Source: Buchnera aphidicola str. Bp (Baizongia pistaciae) (lineage in GTDB: Bacteria > Pseudomonadota > Gammaproteobacteria > Enterobacterales > Enterobacteriaceae). Taken from it: 64,000 nucleotides of DNA. Position numbers and translations under genes: made by a program. A model generated the notes under the pieces. The model was not told the origin of the DNA. It searched no databases and saw only the letters and a list, made by a program, of their open reading frames with translations. The stretch spans positions 496,001-560,000 of the forward strand of contig NC_004545.1 in NCBI RefSeq assembly GCF_000007725.1, written 5' to 3'. Of this stretch, positions 57,464 through 64,000 are shown piece by piece (position 1 is the first letter of the stretch; the number at the start of each line of letters is the position of its first letter).

Positions 57464-58033
57464 ATGATAATAAATTTTAAAAATCACTTTTTAATTGCAA
57501 TGCCTGGGCTCAAAGATCCCCTGTTTAAAAATTCTGTCATATACATGTGTAAACATGATAATAATGGAGCAATGGGTATAATCATAAATAAAAAAATAAA
57601 AAATTTAACAATACAAAAAATTTTACATCAATTAAAAATAAATATTAAATCATCAAATACTTTAGATTTTAAAAATCCTGTAATTATAGGTGGACCTATA
57701 TTAGAAGATAGAGGTTTTATTCTACACACTTTCAAAAAAAAGTTTACAACAAGTACACATATATCTAACGATTTAAGTATTACCACATCTCGAGATATTT
57801 TAGAATACATAGCCAATTTGAATAATCCAAAAAATATATTAATGGCACTAGGTCATTGTATATGGAAACAACATCAATTAGAACAAGAAATAGCAAAAAA
57901 TATATGGTTAACTACACCCGCTGATATTGATATTATATTTAACACACCTATTTCTGAAAAATGGAAAAAATCAATGTATAGCATTGGTATTATGAACATA
58001 TTACAATTAACTTCTGAAATAGGACATGCATAA
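57464..58033 (+). CDS. yqgE: UPF0301/AlgH family protein YqgE
   Basis: 189 aa (E. coli 187). Family motifs: FLIAMPGLKDPLFKNSVIYMC, NGAMGIIINK, VIIGGPILEDRGFILH and ALGHCIW. Function unknown. It is 11 bp before ruvX and 97 bp after gshB, the conserved neighbourhood. Confidence 0.94.
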   Translation: MIINFKNHFLIAMPGLKDPLFKNSVIYMCKHDNNGAMGIIINKKIKNLTIQKILHQLKINIKSSNTLDFKNPVIIGGPILEDRGFILHTFKKKFTTSTHISNDLSITTSRDILEYIANLNNPKNILMALGHCIWKQHQLEQEIAKNIWLTTPADIDIIFNTPISEKWKKSMYSIGIMNILQLTSEIGHA

Positions 58034-58044
58034 TAATAAACATT

Positions 58045-58458
58045 ATGATCATAATTGCACTAGATTTTGGAACCAAAAATATTGGAGTAGCAGTTGGGCA
58101 AAACTATACAAACACTGCTCGATCATTACCGTCAATAAAAGTTAAAAATAAAAAACTAAATATAGAAAAATTGAATAAATTAATTGACGAATGGAAACCA
58201 AATGCTATAGTTGTAGGTCATCCATTAAATATTGACGGAACCAAACAAAAAATTACTCAATGCTCAGAAAATTTTTCAAAAAAATTAAAAAATATATTTA
58301 AAATACCTATTTTACTACATGATGAACGATTGAGTACTGTAGAAGCTAAAGCAATACTATTTGAAAAATATGGATATAAATCTTTAAAAAAAGAAAGAAT
58401 AGATTCAATGTCAGCTGTAATAATTCTAGAAAGTTGGTTTTTATATTCAAAAAATTAA
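58045..58458 (+). CDS. ruvX: Putative pre-16S rRNA nuclease YqgF/RuvX
   Basis: 137 aa RNase H-fold protein (E. coli 138). LDFGTKNIGVAVGQ carries the first catalytic Asp, IVVGHPLNIDGT and LLHDERLSTVEA the others. The family matures the 5' end of 16S rRNA. It marks the left border of the inserted leucine cluster; in E. coli yggR and yggS follow. Confidence 0.95.
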   Translation: MIIIALDFGTKNIGVAVGQNYTNTARSLPSIKVKNKKLNIEKLNKLIDEWKPNAIVVGHPLNIDGTKQKITQCSENFSKKLKNIFKIPILLHDERLSTVEAKAILFEKYGYKSLKKERIDSMSAVIILESWFLYSKN

Positions 58459-58779
58459 AATTTTATTAAACACTTATAAAATAATATTATCATTATACAC
58501 TTATCATATTAAAAATTATCATTTTTAAATACATCAATGTAAAAATATAACTAACTATCTTTACACATACGATAAAATATCTAAATCATATTTAGAAATG
58601 ATTAATTAAATTTTAAAATTAATTATATAATTTTTATTATATAAAATATTTTATATTATTTTACACTTTTAAATTATAAAACAACATATGACATAACCTA
58701 TATAACTTAAAAAATAACAATGCTAAAATATCAAAAATTTTTATAAGCAAACATCTCTCTATACTATTTTATGATATAT
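58459..58779. other. Gene-free spacer ruvX-leuA
   Basis: 321 bp between converging genes. I searched the minus strand after the leuA stop for the missing regulatory domain (for example the FRLDYFSVQSGSN-like start) and found nothing recognisable in any frame. No hairpin terminator is evident. Confidence 0.6.
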
Positions 58780-59952
58780 TTAATCCTTTAAATTTTTTAA
58801 TTTATTATTAAAACATACTAACTGTTTTAAATCACTATCAGATACTCGACCTTTTTTATCAGCTAACTTTAAAAACCTAGAATACAAAATATCTATATTA
58901 TAATCACTATCTTTATAACCTATCTTTTTCATGCGATATTTTACAGCTGCACGACCAGATCGAGAAGTTAAATTTAATGGCTGAGACACAAATCCTATAC
59001 TTTCTGGCACTATAATTTCATAAGTTTTTTTATCTTTTAAAATTCCATCTTGATGAATTCCAGATGAATGCGAAAACGCATTACTTCCTATTATCGCTTT
59101 ATTCACAGGAACAGGTATATTACAAATTGAACTAATAACCCTACAAGTACTGTAAATTTCTTGATATTTTATATTTGTTTTAAAATTTAAAATATCTTTT
59201 CTTATTTTTATTGCCATCAATATTTCTTCCAATGCTGCATTTCCTGCACGTTCTCCTACTCCAGTAATAGTTCCTTCGATTTGTCTAGCACCAACTTGAA
59301 TAGCAGAAATAGAATTAGCTACAGCCATTCCCAAATCATCATGGCAATGTACAGATATTATAGCTTTATCAATATTTGGAACTTTTTTGTAAATAGATGA
59401 AATAATATTACTAAATTCATAAGGAATAGTATAGCCTACTGTATCAGGAATATTAATAGTTTTTACTCCTAAATCTATAGCTAATTCTATAATACGACAT
59501 AAATCATCTAATGATGTTCTACCAGCATCTTCACACGAAAATTCAACATCATCAGTATATTTCTGAGCTCTTTTTACAGAAGAAACCATCATATCTATTA
59601 TTTGATCAAATGTTTTCTTTAATTTAGATTGAACATGCAAAGCAGATGTTCCCAAAAATATATGTATACGAAATGAATTCGCTTTTTTCATAGCTTTAGC
59701 TGCTATATCTATATCCCCATCTATACATCGTGCTAAACTACAAATTTTAGCGTCTTTAATTCTTTCCGAAATTTTTTTAACAGACTCAAAATCACCAGGC
59801 GAAGAAATTGGAAAACCTGCTTCAATTACATCAACACCTAATTTTTCTAAAGCAAAAGCAATTTTGAGTTTTTTTTTAACACTTAAACTCATTTTTAGAG
59901 ACTGTTCTCCATCTCGTAATGTTGTATCAAAAATAATTATTTTTTGAGTCAT
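58780..59952 (-). CDS. leuA: 2-Isopropylmalate synthase lacking the C-terminal regulatory domain
   Basis: First committed step to leucine: acetyl-CoA plus 2-ketoisovalerate. From the ATG at 59952 ([17 protein letters not shown]) it has 390 aa; E. coli LeuA has 523. The TIM barrel is intact: Asp9/Arg13/Asp14 in FDTTLRD, metal His202 and His204 in HCHDDLG, Asn238 in GERAGNA, and the [10 protein letters not shown] subdomain. The protein ends just after the [12 protein letters not shown] segment, so the whole leucine-binding domain (roughly the last 125-130 residues) is absent. The stop is not a simple frameshift as no domain remnant follows. It sits last in the leuB-C-D-A order, 234 bp after leuD, so it probably has its own promoter. 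Confidence 0.94.
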   Translation of the reverse strand: MTQKIIIFDTTLRDGEQSLKMSLSVKKKLKIAFALEKLGVDVIEAGFPISSPGDFESVKKISERIKDAKICSLARCIDGDIDIAAKAMKKANSFRIHIFLGTSALHVQSKLKKTFDQIIDMMVSSVKRAQKYTDDVEFSCEDAGRTSLDDLCRIIELAIDLGVKTINIPDTVGYTIPYEFSNIISSIYKKVPNIDKAIISVHCHDDLGMAVANSISAIQVGARQIEGTITGVGERAGNAALEEILMAIKIRKDILNFKTNIKYQEIYSTCRVISSICNIPVPVNKAIIGSNAFSHSSGIHQDGILKDKKTYEIIVPESIGFVSQPLNLTSRSGRAAVKYRMKKIGYKDSDYNIDILYSRFLKLADKKGRVSDSDLKQLVCFNNKLKNLKD

Positions 59953-59982
59953 TTCATTGTCCAAAAAATGCATTTTATGCAA

Positions 59983-60186
59983 TAAAACATAGTATTTAGT
60001 TTAATTTTATCATATTCTTTTAAAAAAAATAATTATTTAAAACTTTTGATAATGCACCAATAAGAGTTTTATATATTACATTTAATTTATTTTTAAGTAA
60101 AATTGTGTATTAAAAATAAGAAATAAAACACACAACAACTATCTTGTCTTACAAACACATCCGCGAACATAAAAAAAATTTAAAAA
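59983..60186. other. Spacer leuD-leuA
   Basis: About 200 bp where the other leucine genes are tightly packed. In a circular leuABCD plasmid this junction would have carried the replication genes; I see no repA-like sequence. On the minus strand a TATGATAAAAT stretch about 45 bp upstream of leuA could be a -10 region. Confidence 0.5.
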
Positions 60187-60792
60187 TCATTTTTTTAAAA
60201 ATTCAGGAATTAAAGTTTCATAATTCAAAATCTTAGAACTATATTTTAAAGTCAAATCAATATCATCTAATCCATGCATTAAGCAGTATTTATTAAAACT
60301 ATTAATTTTAAAACTATATTGTTTCTCACGAACAAATATTTTGTTATTAAGTAAATTTACTGAGATAAACATACCCATATTTTTATATACTTCTTGAAAT
60401 AAAATATCAATTGTTTCTTTGGATAAAGTTATAGGAAGTAAACTATTTTTCAAACTATTACTATAAAAAATGTCTGAAAAACTAGTAGCTATTATTGTTT
60501 TAAATCCATAATCAACTAAAGCCCATACTGCATGTTCCCGTGATGACCCACAACCAAAATTTTCTCGAGCTAACAAAATCGTTCCATTTTTATAAATATC
60601 GTTATTTAATATAAATTTTCGATTCAGAATTGTACCTTTTTCATCTACATATCTCCAATCATTAAACAAATGTTTGCCAAATCCTTTCTTAGTAATTTTT
60701 TGTAAAAATTGTTTAGGAATAATTACATCTGTATCTACATTTGAAACATCTATAGGAACTACAATCCCAGTATGTTGAATAAATTTAGACAT
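60187..60792 (-). CDS. leuD: 3-Isopropylmalate dehydratase small subunit
   Basis: 201 aa, equal to E. coli. Swivelling-domain motifs NVDTDVIIPKQFL, LFNDWRY, LLARENFGCGSSREHAVWAL and ATSFSDIFYSNSLKNSLLPI are conserved. It pairs with LeuC to isomerise 2- to 3-isopropylmalate. It lies 23 bp after leuC. Confidence 0.97.
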   Translation of the reverse strand: MSKFIQHTGIVVPIDVSNVDTDVIIPKQFLQKITKKGFGKHLFNDWRYVDEKGTILNRKFILNNDIYKNGTILLARENFGCGSSREHAVWALVDYGFKTIIATSFSDIFYSNSLKNSLLPITLSKETIDILFQEVYKNMGMFISVNLLNNKIFVREKQYSFKINSFNKYCLMHGLDDIDLTLKYSSKILNYETLIPEFLKK

Positions 60793-60815
60793 TTTTATCC
60801 TTATTAATTAATTAA

Positions 60816-62231
60816 TCATTTATCTAAACTATTATAAATTGTTCTAACATCAACAAACCGACCAAATATTGCTGCTGCTGCTGCCATAACAGGACTCACT
60901 AAATGCGTTCGACCTCCTCTACCTTGACGACCTTCAAAATTTCTGTTACTAGTAGAGGCACACCGTTCTTTATTATTTAAACGATCATCATTCATAGCCA
61001 AACACATAGAACACCCCGAATAACGCCATTCAAATCCAGAATTTTTAAAAATTTTATCCAGTCCTTCTTTTTCTGCTTGCATTTTTACCATACCTGATCC
61101 AGGGACAATAATCGCATGCACTGAATTACATACTCTTTTATTCATTACTATTTTAGCAACTGCTCTTAAATCTTCTATTCTAGAATTAGTACATGACCCA
61201 ATAAAAACTTTTTGTATATTAACATCTATTAAAGACATTCCAGGCTCTAAACCCATATAAAGTAACGAAAGTTCAGCTGAACGTCGTTCAATAGGATCAG
61301 AATAAGATTCTAAATGCGGTATTGTGTCATTAATAGATATAACTTGACTAGGATTAGTCCCCCAAGTAACTTGAGGTGACAAGTTAGATATGTCAATATT
61401 AAATTCTTGATCAAAAATTGCACCTGTATCAGATTTTAAAGTTTTCCAATAATCTATTGCTAAATTCCAATTTTTTCCTTTAGGGACATATTTTCGATTA
61501 CATAAATATGAAAAAGTTACCGAATCTGGAGCAATAATTCCAGATTTAGCACCCATTTCAATAGACATATTACATAATGTCATTCTACTTTCCATACTTA
61601 ATTTAGAAACAATTTCACCAGAAAACTCAATAACATATCCTAAACCTCGAGATACTCCTAATTGTTTAATTACAAATAATATAATATCTTTAGCCGTAAT
61701 ACCTATATCAATATCTCCATTAATCTTTATATGCATACTTTTTAAACGATTTTGTTTTAACGTTTGAGTAGCTAAAACGTGTTCGACTTCCGAAGTACCA
61801 ATTCCGAAAGCTAGCGCTCCAAACGCTCCATGAGTAGAAGTATGCGAATCTCCACATACAATAGTCATACCAGGCAAAGTAATGCCTTGCTCTGGACCAA
61901 TTACATGAACAATTCCTTGATGTGGATGATTTAAATCAAATAATTTAATATTAAATTTTGTACAATTTTTTATTAATGCTTCCATTTGTTTTTTTGCCAA
62001 TAAACCAGAACTATCAATATTTCGATCTATTGTTGAAACATTATGATCCATAGTAGCAAAAGTTTTTTTAGGTTGTCTTACTACTCTATTTTTAGAACAC
62101 AATGAAAAAAAAGCTTGAGGGGATGTAACTTCATGTACTAAATGTAAATCAATATATAATATTGGCGATTGACTTTTTTCTTCATAAACAATATGTGAAT
62201 CATATAATTTTTGATATAATGTTTTTTTCAT
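60816..62231 (-). CDS. leuC: 3-Isopropylmalate dehydratase large subunit
   Basis: 471 aa (E. coli 466), aconitase family. The 4Fe-4S cluster Cys residues are in IGSCTNSR and [10 protein letters not shown]; also [26 protein letters not shown] and [19 protein letters not shown]. Start overlaps the leuB stop by 4 bp (ATGA). NfuA could supply its cluster. Confidence 0.97.
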   Translation of the reverse strand: MKKTLYQKLYDSHIVYEEKSQSPILYIDLHLVHEVTSPQAFFSLCSKNRVVRQPKKTFATMDHNVSTIDRNIDSSGLLAKKQMEALIKNCTKFNIKLFDLNHPHQGIVHVIGPEQGITLPGMTIVCGDSHTSTHGAFGALAFGIGTSEVEHVLATQTLKQNRLKSMHIKINGDIDIGITAKDIILFVIKQLGVSRGLGYVIEFSGEIVSKLSMESRMTLCNMSIEMGAKSGIIAPDSVTFSYLCNRKYVPKGKNWNLAIDYWKTLKSDTGAIFDQEFNIDISNLSPQVTWGTNPSQVISINDTIPHLESYSDPIERRSAELSLLYMGLEPGMSLIDVNIQKVFIGSCTNSRIEDLRAVAKIVMNKRVCNSVHAIIVPGSGMVKMQAEKEGLDKIFKNSGFEWRYSGCSMCLAMNDDRLNNKERCASTSNRNFEGRQGRGGRTHLVSPVMAAAAAIFGRFVDVRTIYNSLDK

Positions 62232-63328
62232 ATTTTATGTATTCTATTAGCTAATATTTCAGCAATAATGTCACCCATAGAACTAGTATTAATAAATTTA
62301 TTATTCTCTGAAATGTCTTGAGTTCGATAACCTAACTTTAAAGTTTTATTTACTGCCCAATCAATCAAATCTGCTACATCATAAAGCTTAAAACTATATC
62401 GCATCATCATTCCAATTGAAAGAATTAGTGCTATAGGATTAGCAATATTTTTTCCTTTAATATCCGGTGCAGAGCCCCCAGCAGGTTCATATAAACCAAA
62501 ATTTTTGTCATTTAAACTAGCAGAAGGTAATAATCCTATAGATCCAGTAATTGCTGCACATTCATCAGAAAGTATGTCTCCAAATAGATTAGAACATAAA
62601 AGTACATCAAATTGACTCGGATTTTTAATAATTTGCATAGCAGCATTATCAACATACAAATGTGATAATTTTACTTGAGAATATTGAGTAGATATTCTAT
62701 TAACTATTTTTCTCCAAAACATAGAACTTTCTAATACATTAGCTTTGTCTATTGAAGTAACTTTGCATCTTCGAGTTAACGCTAAATCAAAAGCCATATG
62801 TGCTATTCTTTCTATCTCAAATTGATAATATACCTCAGTGTCAAACGCACAATTCAAAGACTTTGATACCTTACTACCTTTAGGATCACCAAAATATATT
62901 CCTCCAGTTAACTCCCGAACACATAAAATATCACAACCTAAATTACTAATTCTAGATTTTAAAGGAGATAATTTTTCTAATCCAGAATATATTCTTGCTA
63001 ATCTCAAATTTGAAAATAAATTAAAATACTTTCTCAAAGGTAATAACGCTCCTCTTTCCGGTTGTAAATGAGATGGTAAATCTTCCCATTTAGGTCCACC
63101 GATAGAACCAAAAAGAATCGCATGAGAATCTCTGCAACCTTGCAATGTTTTTTTAGGTAAAGCAACACCATATTTATCTATTGCAACTCCACCTACATCA
63201 AATTCTTGTGTCATAATATTTAACGATAATTTAGATTTTAAAATTCTTAAAATCTTATATCCTTCTCTCATAATTTCTGGGCCAATTCCATCACCAGGCA
63301 AAACTGCTATTTTGTAATTTCGTTTCAT
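62228..63328 (-). CDS. leuB: 3-Isopropylmalate dehydrogenase
   Basis: 366 aa (E. coli 363). [53 protein letters not shown] and the NAD-binding [21 protein letters not shown] are intact. It oxidises 3-isopropylmalate. First gene of the cluster here, whereas in E. coli and on Buchnera leucine plasmids leuA comes first. Confidence 0.97.
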   Translation of the reverse strand: MKRNYKIAVLPGDGIGPEIMREGYKILRILKSKLSLNIMTQEFDVGGVAIDKYGVALPKKTLQGCRDSHAILFGSIGGPKWEDLPSHLQPERGALLPLRKYFNLFSNLRLARIYSGLEKLSPLKSRISNLGCDILCVRELTGGIYFGDPKGSKVSKSLNCAFDTEVYYQFEIERIAHMAFDLALTRRCKVTSIDKANVLESSMFWRKIVNRISTQYSQVKLSHLYVDNAAMQIIKNPSQFDVLLCSNLFGDILSDECAAITGSIGLLPSASLNDKNFGLYEPAGGSAPDIKGKNIANPIALILSIGMMMRYSFKLYDVADLIDWAVNKTLKLGYRTQDISENNKFINTSSMGDIIAEILANRIHKI

Positions 63329-63776
63329 AAGTTATTATTTTAAGTCACAAAAAATATTTTAAAAAAATAAACATTTTAATTATACCCACTTAATAATGTT
63401 TATATTGTTTATAAAAATAAACTTTAAAAAATTAAAATTTTTATAATTTTAAATACAAAAATTCATAAATGTTGAAATCTAAACATTACTAATTGTACTA
63501 TTTTAGAAAAGTTAAAAAATTCAAATTTTAACTGTTTAATCACACCTATCCCAAAAAAACATTACGAATTCAATAAAATACTAATATAATACCAAAATAT
63601 CTACTATTACTTAAAAACATTTACCATTGACGTTATGTATTATATATATAATAATGACATTAATACAATGAATTATCATTATAATAATACTTTACAAAAT
63701 AAAAATTAAATAACACATTTATAATTACTAAATATTTTAAATTAAATAATATCAATATATTTTAAAACAATTGATT
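63329..63776. other. Spacer leuB-yggS (right border of leucine insertion)
   Basis: 448 bp between divergent genes, very A/T-rich, holding the promoters for leuBCD and yggS. No plasmid replication gene remnant, direct repeat or attachment-like sequence is recognisable. Confidence 0.55.
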
Positions 63777-64000
63777 ATGAAAAATATACAAAAAAATATA
63801 AAAAAACTTAAACAAAAAATTACTAACATAAGCAAAAAATTTAAAATTAATACTCAAAAAATAAAATTACTAGCAGTAAGTAAAAATCGTTCAGTTAATG
63901 ACATAAAAAAAGCCATATTATGCGGGCAAAACTCTTTTGGAGAAAACTATGTTCAAGAAAGTCAACCAAAAATAAAATTATTTAATAACATAGAATGGCA
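63777..64000 (+). CDS. yggS: PLP-homeostasis protein YggS (3' end beyond window)
   Basis: 74 complete codons from the ATG at 63777 are visible: MKNIQKNIKKLKQKI, then IKLLAVSKNRSVNDIKKAI and FGENYVQESQPKI. These match E. coli YggS (ITLLAVSK with the PLP Lys, QFGENYVQE). The gene runs off the window. In E. coli yggS follows yqgF and yggR, so the leucine cluster interrupts this conserved order. Confidence 0.93.
   Translation, partial: MKNIQKNIKKLKQKITNISKKFKINTQKIKLLAVSKNRSVNDIKKAILCGQNSFGENYVQESQPKIKLFNNIEW

Noticed and set aside
58459-58779. Remnant of the LeuA regulatory domain
   Set aside because: No frame shows a residue pattern resembling the domain; the sequence is plain A/T-rich.

Overview
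The window is a strongly AT-rich, gene-dense stretch of a reduced gammaproteobacterial chromosome. Nearly every gene is a close homologue of an Escherichia coli housekeeping gene in E. coli-like blocks, with the intervening non-essential genes removed. I see no transposons, prophage, CRISPR arrays or restriction systems. The 23S-5S unit lies behind tRNA-Glu with no 16S gene in front, the ribosomal operons are fused, and amino-acid provisioning genes are kept. Together with chromosomal leucine genes, this points to the aphid endosymbiont Buchnera aphidicola, most likely a strain from a gall-forming (pemphigine/fordine) aphid such as Baizongia pistaciae. The strain is inferred; the genus is near certain.

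Layout. 1-8100: mdlA (5' end cut by the window)-mdlB, 4.5S SRP RNA (ffs) on the minus strand, dnaX, ybaB, htpG, adk. 8100-11600: tRNA-Arg(UCU), folD, cysS, ybeD, cspE. 11850-15350: terminator, 5S, 23S, tRNA-Glu(UUC) and a candidate promoter, all on the minus strand. 15465-18494: aroE-tsaC diverging from def-fmt, then 1.26 kb of gene-free DNA. 19758-40431: one long minus-strand cluster that reads fkpA-tusDCB-rpsL-rpsG-fusA-tuf, then S10, spc and alpha operon genes down to rplQ. 41013-46600: tsgA, trpS, rpe, aroB, aroK, tRNA-Ser(GGA). 46724-54634: deoD, deoB, prfC, nfuA, bioH, ssb with large empty spacers. 54635-58458: dnaB, gshB, yqgE, ruvX. 58780-63328: leucine biosynthesis genes on the minus strand in the order leuB-leuC-leuD-leuA. 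63777-64000: start of yggS.

How it fits together: most of the window is translation machinery (about 27 ribosomal proteins, EF-Tu, EF-G, RF3, tRNA synthetases, formylation/deformylation, tRNA thiolation and t6A). Shikimate (aroE, aroK, aroB) and leucine genes supply host-essential amino acids.

Points of special interest: (1) the leucine cluster is a circular permutation of leuABCD set between ruvX and yggS, as expected from insertion of a plasmid-borne operon; (2) leuA ends after the catalytic region and lacks the leucine-sensing C-terminal domain; (3) the start of dnaB is out of frame across an 11-A run, so a full helicase needs slippage (or 12 A in reality); (4) dnaX is reduced to a gamma-like protein without tau domains. 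I found no previously unknown multi-gene system.
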